64,000 bases of DNA, taken from Nitrosococcus watsonii C-113. GTDB lineage: Bacteria > Pseudomonadota > Gammaproteobacteria > Nitrosococcales > Nitrosococcaceae. The position numbers and the translations under genes were made by a program. Under the pieces are notes generated by a model. The model had not been told where the DNA came from. It did no database searches and saw only the letters and a program-made list of their open reading frames with translations. The stretch covers positions 1,053,001 to 1,117,000 of the forward strand of contig NC_014315.1 in assembly GCF_000143085.1 (NCBI RefSeq), in the 5' to 3' direction. This document shows, piece by piece, positions 18,410-27,081 of the stretch (position 1 is the stretch's first letter; each line of letters starts with the position of its first letter).

Positions 18410-19003
18410 TTAGTCATCGTTATTGTCTGGTTTGTTATGATGCTTTTTATATTGGATAGCGGTATTTCTTCTTTGGAATAATTTTTTAAGTTCAAATTTT
18501 TGCCATATGTGTTTACGCTGTTCTGAGACAGTAAGCGTGCTGGTTCCAAGCACCCAAGCCATTTCCGTGGCCTTTTGGCCATCGTCCATTAGCCGTAGCA
18601 CCGCCCGTTTCTTGGGAGATAACTTTTCGGGAGGTGGGGACGGTATAGCTTCAGATTCCAGGCGAATAAAACCGCCAAGTGGATTATCGACGATGTATTC
18701 AATTATAGATACGATTTTTCGCCAAGGCGTTTCCTTCCACAGATAGCTATGCGCGCCGGCTTGTTTTGCCTCTCTGATGTATTCTTCCTTATCTTGGTTG
18801 CTTAATATCAGCACGATTACATGGGGGAATTGGCTACGAATTTGCTCGGTTAATTGAATGCCATTCATGGCGCCGTGTATCTGGAGATCTACTATCGCCA
18901 CATGAATGCCTGGCCTGCTTCGTAGATACTGCAAAGCTTCTTCCGCTCCACTGGCTTCGGTAACGACTTTAAGCCTGGATACAGATTCCAACATAGGGCG
19001 CAA
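18410..19003 (-). pseudogene. NarL-type response regulator lacking its N-terminus
   Basis: The translated product matches the regulator encoded just upstream almost residue for residue from CRGLRPMLESVSRLKVV onward: the phosphate-accepting Asp (VAIVDLQIHG) and a LuxR-type helix-turn-helix (SPKKRAVLRLMDDGQKATE) are present. The first 20 or so residues, including the start codon and the acidic Asp cluster that binds magnesium, are missing. The nucleotide sequence jumps from a leader like the intact gene's (ATTACCTCC) straight into the coding region. Translation would need an internal TTG or ATG. Without the acidic pocket it cannot be phosphorylated normally. I treat it as a deletion product; it may still be expressed as a DNA-binding protein. 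Confidence 0.75.
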
Positions 19004-19048
19004 GCCGCGGCAAATTTGGAGGTAATATTAGCTTTATAGCCATTGTTT

Positions 19049-20128
19049 CTATTCATCTTTCTCCTGTTTAGGATCACACTGATGGTGGGGAATAGTAGCG
19101 GTTACCGTAGTGACCTGGGAGGAGGAAGTGATAGTTAATTTTCCATCCATAGCTTCCACGCGCGCTTGCATGTTGCGTATATTAAAACCACGGTTTTGAT
19201 CAGATTTTTTATGGGCTACGTTAAATTCATCACCCTCATACTCAACGGTAAGCTCAACGCGTTTGGAATCTTCGCTGTCCAGTTTTACGGATACATATCC
19301 CCTATGAACAAGTTGCTTAACATTATTTAATGCCTCTTGCGCGACTTGAAACAAAGCCGTTTTAGCCTCGGGAGATACATTATCCACCTTGCCATGGGTT
19401 CTGACATTTTCTGCTCTGCTAGTTAGGAATTTTAGGAGTCCAATTTTAAACATATGCCAATTTATGGCTATTGCTAGACGAAATATTTCAACTGGATTGT
19501 TATGACTCTTTCTGTATGGGATAGCAATCTTTAACTTTTCGAATGGTTGGTGTGCATTTTTAAGTCCAATTTTTTGCCATATATTTGTAGCTATTTTGTT
19601 GATGTTATTCAAAGCAGTTCCACGCACCAGCGCGATTTTCTTGTGCGATAGACTATCACCCATCAGCCATAGCACTTCCCGCTCACTGCAAGTTAACTTT
19701 CTAAGTGGAGAATCGGGTGGTAGGGGTGGTACACCGTCGGGCGGATTATCGACGAGGTTTTCAATTGCAGACACGATTTCTCGCCCGTCGGTTTCTTTCA
19801 ACAGATAGTTACGCGCGCCGGCTTGGGTTGCTTCTCTGACGTACTCTTCTTGATCCGCGTTGGTGAATATTAAAACAGCCACATGGGAGAATTCAGTACG
19901 AATCTGTTTGGTTAATTGAATGCCATTGGTGTCGCCGTGTATCTGGATATCTACTATCGCTACATTAATATCAGGGTTGCTTCGTAGATACTGCAGAGCT
20001 TCTTCCGCCCCCCTGGCCTCGGCAACGACTTTAAGCCTGGATACAGAGTCCAGCATAGGGCGCAAGCCGCGGCGTACCCAAGGATCATCATCAACAAGCA
20101 TTATTTTAATAGGTGTCATGGTGTGCAT
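19049..20128 (-). CDS. Response regulator fused to a NarL-family kinase ATPase domain
   Basis: Residues 1-120 are a receiver domain with Asp13-15 and the phosphate-accepting Asp near 60 (NVAIVDIQIHGDTNG). Residues of about 145-205 are a LuxR-type helix-turn-helix (CSEREVLWLMGDSL). From about residue 215 it changes into the C-terminal part of a NarL-family kinase: the QVAQEALNNVKQ N-box and RGFNIRNMQARVEAM G-box are kept, but the dimerisation helix with the phosphorylated His (LHDG) is absent. The tail aligns with the kinase gene next door. This order, regulator then headless kinase, is what a deletion between two tandem kinase-regulator pairs would leave. The VEYEGDEFNV stretch, where the normal kinase has an IEDDGVGFNV motif, has lost the G1 glycine. 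Confidence 0.85.
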   Translation of the reverse strand: MHTMTPIKIMLVDDDPWVRRGLRPMLDSVSRLKVVAEARGAEEALQYLRSNPDINVAIVDIQIHGDTNGIQLTKQIRTEFSHVAVLIFTNADQEEYVREATQAGARNYLLKETDGREIVSAIENLVDNPPDGVPPLPPDSPLRKLTCSEREVLWLMGDSLSHKKIALVRGTALNNINKIATNIWQKIGLKNAHQPFEKLKIAIPYRKSHNNPVEIFRLAIAINWHMFKIGLLKFLTSRAENVRTHGKVDNVSPEAKTALFQVAQEALNNVKQLVHRGYVSVKLDSEDSKRVELTVEYEGDEFNVAHKKSDQNRGFNIRNMQARVEAMDGKLTITSSSQVTTVTATIPHHQCDPKQEKDE

Positions 20129-20141
20129 AGGAGGTAAATAA

Positions 20142-21497
20142 TTAATGACAGGGAATAGTAGCGGTTACCGTAGTGCCCTGGGAGGAGGAAGTGATAATTA
20201 ATTTTCCACCGATTGCTTCCACTCGCTCTTGCATATTGCGTATACCAAAGCCGCGGTCTGGATCGCGCTTGATGCGATTCACATTGAAGCCGACGCCATC
20301 ATCTTCGATGGTAAGCTTAACGCGTTTGGAATCACCTTCCAGTTTTACGGATACATGCTCTGAATGAGCACATTGCTTAACATTATTTAATGCTTCTTGC
20401 GCGACTCGATACAAGGCGATCTTAGCCTCGGTGGATACCTGATCCACCTCGCCATGGGTACTGAACTCGGCTGCTATGTCAGCATCCTCCATGTTAAGCG
20501 AAAGCTGCTCTATAGCTACTTTTAGGCCAAGATCAAGAGCGATGGGGTGCAGGTCGCGCACAATCCGGCGAAGTTCGGCTAGGGTATCTTTCAGTTTTGT
20601 GGGGAGATCTTCTAGCGTCATGTGGATGGAGGTAGATTGATCATTATTTGATAATCTAATGAGGATGGCCTCAATCATGAACTTTATACCTGCTAGCATA
20701 TTCATCACGCCATCGTGCAGGTCTCTGGCTATCCTGGCGCGTTCTTCTTCCTGGGCATTTACGATCCGCTGGGCTAATAGTTTGAGTTGGGTATCCGCTC
20801 TAATATTGATCGCTAGACTTAAAAGTATTATCAGGATGATTACCAAGAAGGCGATAAAAACTATCCAGAATGTTGTATCGTTAATGTTATCCCGAACCTG
20901 GGAGTTAACTTTTTCCAACGCCCGATCAATATCATCAAGGTAAACACCCGTGCCCAGCATCCATCCCCATTTGGGCAGCGCTATGACATAGGCTCTTTTA
21001 GGTTCAACGTTATGGCTGGAAGGCTTCTTCCAGACATAGTCTTCGAACCCGCCTCCGTGTCGCGCACGGTTAATGAGATCCTGGATGACTAACTTGCCAT
21101 TAGTATCCCTTATTTCCCATTGATTGGTTCCAACCAGATTCCACTGGCGCGCATGGACAAGGCTATTGCCTTCATAGTCATAGATAAAGAAATAGCCATC
21201 CTCACCATAATCCAGCTTGGCTAAAATAGTTTTAGCCTCCTCCATTGCAGCGGCATCTGTTCGCCCTGAATCATAAAGATGGGCAATTGAACGCCTTGCC
21301 AGCGCGATGTAGTTTTTTAACTCTGAGTCTTTGCTAGCAAGGTAGGTTTCTTTAATAATTTCTTGCTGTTGTTGCTCAAGCACAATGGCTTGATGGCGTA
21401 CCGTATATGCAATGATGGAAGCCGCGGTTATGAGCGGCACGATTGCAAGCAAAATAATTTTCCATCTTGATTTTATTTCTGGCCATAATTTTTTCAA
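20142..21497 (-). CDS. Cache-domain sensor histidine kinase, NarL family
   Basis: The 451-residue product has a first membrane span (residues 12-31), an extracytoplasmic single-Cache domain (about 35-200; YGEDGYFFIYDYEGNSLVHA and KWGWMLGTGVYLDDID are typical), and a second span (about 208-230). Then comes a HisKA_3 dimerisation helix with the phosphorylated His near 261 (RIARDLHDGVMNMLAGI) and a HATPase domain with N-box EALNNVKQ and G-box GFGIRNMQERVEAIGG. It would sense a small ligand in the periplasm and phosphorylate the adjacent regulator. It is the first gene of the three-gene minus-strand operon and the only intact kinase there. Confidence 0.92.
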   Translation of the reverse strand: MKKLWPEIKSRWKIILLAIVPLITAASIIAYTVRHQAIVLEQQQQEIIKETYLASKDSELKNYIALARRSIAHLYDSGRTDAAAMEEAKTILAKLDYGEDGYFFIYDYEGNSLVHARQWNLVGTNQWEIRDTNGKLVIQDLINRARHGGGFEDYVWKKPSSHNVEPKRAYVIALPKWGWMLGTGVYLDDIDRALEKVNSQVRDNINDTTFWIVFIAFLVIILIILLSLAINIRADTQLKLLAQRIVNAQEEERARIARDLHDGVMNMLAGIKFMIEAILIRLSNNDQSTSIHMTLEDLPTKLKDTLAELRRIVRDLHPIALDLGLKVAIEQLSLNMEDADIAAEFSTHGEVDQVSTEAKIALYRVAQEALNNVKQCAHSEHVSVKLEGDSKRVKLTIEDDGVGFNVNRIKRDPDRGFGIRNMQERVEAIGGKLIITSSSQGTTVTATIPCH

Positions 21498-21666
21498 TGG
21501 TTAGTGTACGCAACTATTTAATAGATGTTTATACCTACGACTAGGTATAGCCGGAGAGTTATTTTTAAGGGATACTCATCATAACTAACAGGCAAGGGAG
21601 GACAAAGGTAATTATTTAAGAAGACCTTGTATTGATGGTGGAATAGTTTTTCCGGGGAGGAAGGTA

Positions 21667-21870
21667 ATGATGAATCTCTTTAACAAAATTACTTTGTTTA
21701 TATTATGCATTGCTGTTTTTATCATCAGTGTGCTGTTGCTGATTATCCTCTTACAGAGCAGTGAGTCGATTATCGCTGTTTTAATCAAGTTTGCTGATGA
21801 TCTCCAAATTCAATGGATAACCATAGTCATTTCAACTTCAGAGAAGAATAATGTATCGTTTTATCAATAA
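21667..21870 (+). CDS. Small single-span membrane protein upstream of cstA
   Basis: The 67-residue frame has one strong hydrophobic segment (ITLFILCIAVFIISVLLLII) and a very good ribosome site (GGGGAGGAAGG) before its ATG. Its end overlaps the cstA start by 20 nt in another frame, so the two would be translationally coupled. I do not recognise a family. It could be a leader peptide or a small transporter accessory protein; a chance frame is possible, but the ribosome site argues against it. Confidence 0.55.
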   Translation: MMNLFNKITLFILCIAVFIISVLLLIILLQSSESIIAVLIKFADDLQIQWITIVISTSEKNNVSFYQ

Positions 21871-23944
21871 ACTTTCCTGGATCATACTAGCTCTCATCGG
21901 TGCGTGGGCGTTCGGTATCATAGCCTTACAACGTGGTGAATCTATCGGCGCCATTTGGATTGTAATTGCTGCGGTTTGCATTTATTTAATCGCCTACCGT
22001 TTTTACAGCCTCTTTATTGCCGATCGTATACTAGAGCTAGACCCGGCACGCAAAACTCCCGCCCATAAATTCCACGATGGTCTGGATTATGTGCCCACTC
22101 ATAAATACGTCTTGTTTGGACATCACTTTGCCGCTATTGCCGGGGCCGGTCCCTTGGTCGGCCCGATATTGGCGGCGCAGATGGGTTATATGCCGGGCTT
22201 ATTGTGGCTTTTAGCAGGGGTTGTCTTCGCTGGCGCGGTGCAGGATTTTATCGTGCTATTTATTTCGATGCGGCGCGATGGTCGCTCGTTGGGCGATCTT
22301 ATCAAATCCGAGCTAGGAGAAGTGCCAGGTATGATTGCTTTATTTGGCACCTTTTTTATCATGGTGATTCTGTTGGCGGTGCTGGCGCTCATTGTTGTCA
22401 AAGCCCTTGCTGAGTCACCTTGGGGAGCCTTTACCGTTGCCGCTACTATCCCCATTGCTTTATTGATGGGCGTTTATACCCGTTATCTCCGCCCAGGCTG
22501 TATCGGCGAGGTCTCGCTACTTGGTTTTGCCTTGCTGATGATGGCGATAGTAGGCGGACAGTACGTGCAGGAAATTCCCACCCTGGCTTCCCTGTTCACC
22601 TTATCCGGCGAGCAGTTGACATGGATGCTGATCGGTTACGGCTTTGTGGCTTCAATATTACCGGTCTGGCTATTGCTGGCGCCGCGGGATTATTTATCCA
22701 CTTTTCTAAAAATTGGTACTATTACCGGTTTAGCTATCGGTATTATCTTCATTTCCCCAGAGCTTAAAATGCCGGCCTTTACGCAATTTGTGGATGGCTC
22801 TGGCCCGGTTTGGTCCGGGAGCTTATTCCCCTTCCTGTTTATCACCATTGCTTGTGGCGCGGTATCCGGTTTTCATGCTCTTATCGCTTCGGGTACCACC
22901 CCCAAGATGATCAGCAATGAGAGTCATGCCCGCTTTATCGGCTACGGCGCCATGTTGATGGAATCCTTCGTCGCTATCATGGCTTTGGTGGCCGCTTCCA
23001 TCATTGAGCCGGGGATATATTTTGCAATGAACAGCCCGGCCGCCCTGATTGGCAGTACTGCGGAATCGGCTGCGCAAGCCATTTCCCAATGGGGTTTTTA
23101 TATTACCCCCGAGATGTTGACTCAAACCGCGCAGGATGTAGGCGAGCATACTATTATTTCCCGCGCCGGCGGCGCGCCGACTTTGGCGGTCGGCATGGCG
23201 CATATTCTGTCGGAATTTATCGGTGGTAAGATGATGATGGCGTTTTGGTATCACTTCGCAATTCTGTTTGAGGCGCTTTTCATCCTGACTGCGGTTGATG
23301 CGGGTACCCGTGCTGGACGTTTTATGCTACAGGACTTGCTTGGCGCTTTCATCCCGCCCATGAAGCGCACCGATTCGATTGCTGCCGGTCTTATCGCCAC
23401 GGCTCTTTGCGTCGCTGGCTGGGGCTATTTTCTCTACCAAGGTGTGGTTGATCCGCTAGGTGGAATTAATACCTTATGGCCGCTATTTGGAATTTCCAAT
23501 CAGATGCTGGCTGGTATTGCCCTAATTCTCGCCACCTGTGTCTTGTTTAAGATGAAGCGTGATCGTTTTACCTGGGTTACTCTCGTGCCCACGGCGTGGA
23601 TTTTAATCTGCACACTGACGGCTGGTTGGCAAAAGATATTTCACGCTAATCCGCGTATCGGATTCCTGGCCCATGCCAATACCTACAAGGTCGCGCTTGC
23701 TGAGGGCAAATTACTCGCGCCAGCCCGGTCGATAGAGCAAATGCGGCAAGTAATTTTTAACGACTATTTGGATGCGGCGCTCGCTAGCCTATTTATGCTG
23801 GTCGTTATCAGTATGTGTGTATTCGGCATCAAAACGATTCTGCTCGCACGTGCTACACGCAGCCCCACCGCCCAAGAGGCGCCCTTTGAAATATTGCCCA
23901 TTGATGGGCTGTCTAGCACGGATGGGTTCAGCCATGTTAAATAA
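21851..23944 (+). CDS. cstA: Carbon starvation protein CstA family peptide/pyruvate transporter
   Basis: The 697-residue protein has some sixteen hydrophobic spans and the family's N-terminal signature HKYVLFGHHFAAIAGAGPLVGP, followed by GAVQDFIVLFISMRRDGRSLG and the later SGFHALIASGTTPKMISNE stretch. CstA-type proteins carry pyruvate or peptides across the inner membrane, often under starvation control. A YbdD/YjiX-type small protein is encoded immediately downstream with overlap, the usual partner arrangement. The divergent sensor kinase locus next to it could regulate it, since BtsS/YpdA-type kinases control cstA-family genes, although this kinase is of the NarL type. Confidence 0.94.
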   Translation: MYRFINKLSWIILALIGAWAFGIIALQRGESIGAIWIVIAAVCIYLIAYRFYSLFIADRILELDPARKTPAHKFHDGLDYVPTHKYVLFGHHFAAIAGAGPLVGPILAAQMGYMPGLLWLLAGVVFAGAVQDFIVLFISMRRDGRSLGDLIKSELGEVPGMIALFGTFFIMVILLAVLALIVVKALAESPWGAFTVAATIPIALLMGVYTRYLRPGCIGEVSLLGFALLMMAIVGGQYVQEIPTLASLFTLSGEQLTWMLIGYGFVASILPVWLLLAPRDYLSTFLKIGTITGLAIGIIFISPELKMPAFTQFVDGSGPVWSGSLFPFLFITIACGAVSGFHALIASGTTPKMISNESHARFIGYGAMLMESFVAIMALVAASIIEPGIYFAMNSPAALIGSTAESAAQAISQWGFYITPEMLTQTAQDVGEHTIISRAGGAPTLAVGMAHILSEFIGGKMMMAFWYHFAILFEALFILTAVDAGTRAGRFMLQDLLGAFIPPMKRTDSIAAGLIATALCVAGWGYFLYQGVVDPLGGINTLWPLFGISNQMLAGIALILATCVLFKMKRDRFTWVTLVPTAWILICTLTAGWQKIFHANPRIGFLAHANTYKVALAEGKLLAPARSIEQMRQVIFNDYLDAALASLFMLVVISMCVFGIKTILLARATRSPTAQEAPFEILPIDGLSSTDGFSHVK

Positions 23945-24134
23945 AATCAACCAACTCAGTCATTATCTCGGACAGAGTATGCGGTTAATGGTCGGTATGC
24001 CTGACTACGGCGCTTATCTTACGCATATGCGGGAGGTTCACCCGGATCAGCCGGTAATGACTTATGATGAATTCTTTCGGGAGCGGCAAGAAGCGCGGTA
24101 CGGCGGTAACGGCAAAATTGGCCGCTGCTGTTAA
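23934..24134 (+). CDS. YbdD/YjiX family small protein
   Basis: The 66-residue product starting at ATG 23934 overlaps the end of cstA by 11 nt; an in-frame ATG at 23922 is an alternative start. It shows the full family pattern: LGQSMRLMVGMPDYGAYLTH, then H-P-D-Q-P-V-M-T-Y-D-E-F-F-R-E-R-Q-E-A-R-Y and a cysteine pair at the C-terminus (GRCC). This small cytoplasmic protein is encoded after CstA/BtsT transporters in many bacteria and is thought to act with them. Confidence 0.93.
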   Translation: MLNKINQLSHYLGQSMRLMVGMPDYGAYLTHMREVHPDQPVMTYDEFFRERQEARYGGNGKIGRCC

Positions 24135-24222
24135 TTTCATCTTTCAAATAGCGCGGTTCAGCAGGCCCTGATTGAGATGTTATTTAAGTGCCAGGCATAC
24201 AGCAGGGTTGACTTACTTTCGT

Positions 24223-24870
24223 TTAAATCTCTAGCGGGGCCGGGCAGGCGATCCCGGTTCCGCCGAGCCCGCAATATCCTCCTGGGTTCTTGGCTAAATA
24301 TTGCTGATGATAGGATTCCGCATAATAGAATTCCGGCGCCGGGCTAATTTCCGTCGTGATGGGAGGGTAACCCGCTTCCCGAAGCCTTTTTTCATAACTT
24401 TTTCGTGAGTCTTCGGCCGCTGTTTCTTGGGCATTGTTATAGGTATAGATAGCGGAGCGGTATTGAGTGCCTGCATCATTTCCTTGACGCATGCCCTGGG
24501 TCGGATCATGGGACTCCCAAAAAATTTTAAGCAAAGATGGATAGCTGATGACTTTGGGATCGTACACTACCCATACCGCCTCGGCATGCCCAGTCATGCC
24601 CGTGCAGACTTGCTCATAAGTAGGATTGGGCGTATGGCCGCCCGCATACCCTACCGCGCTGGTGTAAACACCTTCCGTTTGCCAAAATTTGCGTTCCGCG
24701 CCCCAAAAGCAGCCCATCCCGAAGAGAGCTTGTTCCATTCCTTCGGGGAAAGGGGGCATGAGGGGGTGACCGTTGACATAATGCTGTTGTGGGACTGGCA
24801 TTTTTTCCGCCCGGCCTGGCAGCGCCTCCTCGGCAGCCGGTATTTCTATTTTTGGGTGAATTTTAAACAT
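24223..24870 (-). CDS. msrA: Peptide-methionine (S)-S-oxide reductase MsrA
   Basis: The 215-residue enzyme has the active-site motif G-C-F-W-G ([14 protein letters not shown]), with the catalytic Cys near residue 54, followed by [23 protein letters not shown]. Resolving cysteines lie in the C-terminal [13 protein letters not shown]. It reduces methionine-S-sulfoxide in proteins and so repairs oxidative damage. The N-terminal 45 residues before the core resemble the extended E. coli-type MsrA. It is a single gene with its own leader (AAGGAGGAAGG before the ATG). Confidence 0.96.
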   Translation of the reverse strand: MFKIHPKIEIPAAEEALPGRAEKMPVPQQHYVNGHPLMPPFPEGMEQALFGMGCFWGAERKFWQTEGVYTSAVGYAGGHTPNPTYEQVCTGMTGHAEAVWVVYDPKVISYPSLLKIFWESHDPTQGMRQGNDAGTQYRSAIYTYNNAQETAAEDSRKSYEKRLREAGYPPITTEISPAPEFYYAESYHQQYLAKNPGGYCGLGGTGIACPAPLEI

Positions 24871-25026
24871 GGAAAGCCTTCCTCCTTGTTGTATTCCTGT
24901 GCTTTCGGACAGATCTGTTCCGTTGTTGGTTCAACAAGAGATTATAAATACGAAACTGTTCGTAAAAGAGTTTCGGTATAGAGGTAAAAGGGAATAGCTA
25001 ATACTAGTTAGTTAATTCCTGATATT

Positions 25027-25401
25027 TTAACTGGTGCGCAACAGGGCCACCGCAAGCAATATCCAGGCAATAATGAAGCTGCTTCCCCCTAAAGGGGCAA
25101 TAGCGCCTAGCCAGCCTGTTCCCGTGAGCGCCAATACATAGAGACTGCCAGAGAAAAGGAGGATACCCGCAAGCATCAAGCCTCCCGACCATTTGATTAA
25201 GGCGCTGCTTCCTAGCCAATGGGAAATCATGCCAATTAAAATGAGGCCCAAGGCATGATACATGTGGTATTCAACACCGGTTTGCCAGACTTCCAGCATG
25301 CGGGGCTCAAGTTTGGTCCGTAGTCCATGGGCGCCGAAAGCGCCGAAAGCAATACCCAAGGCAGCGATGAAGGCGCCTGTGCTGATAAGAAATTTAGCCA
25401 C
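25027..25401 (-). CDS. DUF423 family small membrane protein
   Basis: The frame is open further upstream, but the GTG at 25401 is preceded by AAGGAC and starts the family's normal N-terminus (AKFLISTGAFIAALGIAFGAFGAHGL), giving 124 residues. Four hydrophobic spans are visible and the central WQTGVEYHMYHALGLI segment is diagnostic of DUF423 (YgdD-like). It is an inner-membrane protein of unknown function. It lies between msrA and a PAP2 phosphatase on the same strand. Confidence 0.88.
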   Translation of the reverse strand: MAKFLISTGAFIAALGIAFGAFGAHGLRTKLEPRMLEVWQTGVEYHMYHALGLILIGMISHWLGSSALIKWSGGLMLAGILLFSGSLYVLALTGTGWLGAIAPLGGSSFIIAWILLAVALLRTS

Positions 25402-25500
25402 GATGATTGTGTCCTTCCCAAGAAAATTTTTAAGGCAGCTATGCGCTTTTATACTGCCTTTAAGGGGGTGAGAGTTTAACAAAAGGCGGTGCCTTTGTCT

Positions 25501-26184
25501 TTAGCTCTGGATGGCCCTCCCTTTATTTCCCATTAAGGCATATACCAGTTTGGCGGTGAAATATACGGCAAAGAAAGAGAATACCACATCGCTCATAAAG
25601 TGGGCGCCCTGGGCAATGCGCGCTAACCCGATGAGACCACCCAAACCGATCCCGATTCCCAGCCATCTCCGGCGTTGCCTTGGAAAGAGATAGCCAAAGC
25701 TCAAGAAATAAAAACCCATGGAAGCATGACCGCAGACGAAGGAGCAATTATGTTCACACTGATCGCTTGGTACGCCTGCCGCAGTGAAGGTTTTATCCCC
25801 GCCAAACTCGACGATCTGCTTGGGGCGCGCTCGATCCCAGTGGTTTTTGAATACCTCGTTTACCAGTAATCCAGGCCCAAGCAGCAGCACCAGGGCAAGA
25901 TAAACCGCGGGTTTTCTGTGGGCTATAAGATAACGTTGCAATGGACTGAAGCTGAGCAAGATAATAAGGGGGAGGGCAACTTTAAGCAGGTCGACTATGA
26001 CGGGAACAAGTTCGTAGAGAAAAACGAAGAGTGTTTCTCTCGCCAGGAAGAAGCCGAGGGGTAGTTGATAGAACCAGCCGCTGACTGTCAAGTCCAGGGT
26101 GGGAACAAGAAAGAAGATCGAACCCAGGATAACCATCAGCACGAAATCAACGTGCTTTTTAATTAGCGTCTTCCAGGAGGTCAT
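25501..26184 (-). CDS. PAP2 family membrane phosphatase
   Basis: The 227-residue protein has five or six membrane spans and the three PAP2 active-site motifs: K-x6-R-P (KNHWDRARP), a C-G-H-A-S-M-G form of motif 2 that carries the acid-base His, and R-x5-H-x3-D (RIAQGAHFMSDV) with the nucleophilic His. The serine normally before GH is cysteine here. The family removes phosphate from lipid phosphates such as undecaprenyl pyrophosphate or lipid A. TTTTCCAGGAGG-like leader sequence lies near the start, and the next gene on the strand is a dehydrogenase 17 nt upstream. Confidence 0.9.
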   Translation of the reverse strand: MTSWKTLIKKHVDFVLMVILGSIFFLVPTLDLTVSGWFYQLPLGFFLARETLFVFLYELVPVIVDLLKVALPLIILLSFSPLQRYLIAHRKPAVYLALVLLLGPGLLVNEVFKNHWDRARPKQIVEFGGDKTFTAAGVPSDQCEHNCSFVCGHASMGFYFLSFGYLFPRQRRRWLGIGIGLGGLIGLARIAQGAHFMSDVVFSFFAVYFTAKLVYALMGNKGRAIQS

Positions 26185-26201
26185 TTTTTGCTCCCTAGTG
26201 C

Positions 26202-27059
26202 TTAATCGGGCCGCTTGAGGCGGTACAAGGCGGAGATGTCCTCATCGCCGAAGCCTTGTTCCAGCAGGCGCTGATAATCGGCAAGAGTCATGGTGGTAAC
26301 GGGCAGGGGGAAGCCAAGCTGCTCCGCCATGGCCTGGCAAATGCGAAGGTCCTTATGGTGCAGGGAAATTTTAAAACCAGGAGCAAATATGCCCTGGGTC
26401 ATAGTCTTGCCGCGTTTTTCTAGAAACCAGTTGCTAGCCGCGCCCCTGGAGACCACGGCAATTACTTTTTCCATGTCTAAACCTTGGGCTTTGCCAAAGG
26501 CCAGGGCTTCGGCGACCGCTTGGTTGATGCCCGCCGCCATGATCTGATTCACTGCCTTGGTAGCTTGGCCAGCGCCGACTTCGCCCATATGCATGATACG
26601 GCTCGCCAGGGTTTCGAGCGCTGGCCGGATTTTTGCGAGAGTTGCCCCAGGACCTCCCACCATTATCGCCAAAGTGCCGTTACGGGCGCCCTCTACGCCC
26701 CCCGAGACCGGTGAGTCCAGAAACTCGGCGCCTTTGCCGTGGACGATGGCGGCGGCGCGGCGAGCAGTTTCCCAGCTTACCGTGGAAAAATCCACCACTA
26801 TTTTGCCGGGGGTAAGGCCCGAGGCGAGGGCTTCAACCAGGGCAAGCACATCCTGGTCGGCGGAGACGCACATGAATATTGTCTCCGTCGCCCCGGCCAA
26901 TTCCGCTGGTTCGCGGGCGCGGGCTATCTTTAATTCTTGAGCCAGCGCTTTCGCCGTTGCCGGAGTCCTGTTCCAGATAGCCTTAAGAAAGCCTGCTTTT
27001 GCCAGGTTCCGAGCCATGGGAAGGCCCATGGCGCCCAAGCCGATAAAACCTACCTTCAT
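26202..27059 (-). CDS. NAD(P)-dependent beta-hydroxyacid dehydrogenase (3-hydroxyisobutyrate dehydrogenase family)
   Basis: The 285-residue product has the Rossmann dinucleotide motif at its N-terminus (GFIGLGAMGLPMARNLAKAG), the substrate-binding DSPVSGGVEGARNG segment near residue 115, and the catalytic lysine in GAGQATKAVNQIM near residue 170. The family oxidises beta-hydroxyacids such as 3-hydroxyisobutyrate, tartronate semialdehyde or succinic semialdehyde; the exact substrate cannot be told. The C-terminal HHKDLRICQAMAEQLG segment is also typical. It lies just upstream of the PAP2 gene on the same strand. Confidence 0.93.
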   Translation of the reverse strand: MKVGFIGLGAMGLPMARNLAKAGFLKAIWNRTPATAKALAQELKIARAREPAELAGATETIFMCVSADQDVLALVEALASGLTPGKIVVDFSTVSWETARRAAAIVHGKGAEFLDSPVSGGVEGARNGTLAIMVGGPGATLAKIRPALETLASRIMHMGEVGAGQATKAVNQIMAAGINQAVAEALAFGKAQGLDMEKVIAVVSRGAASNWFLEKRGKTMTQGIFAPGFKISLHHKDLRICQAMAEQLGFPLPVTTMTLADYQRLLEQGFGDEDISALYRLKRPD

Positions 27060-27081
27060 GGCTGCTCAGTTCTAGCCCTTG

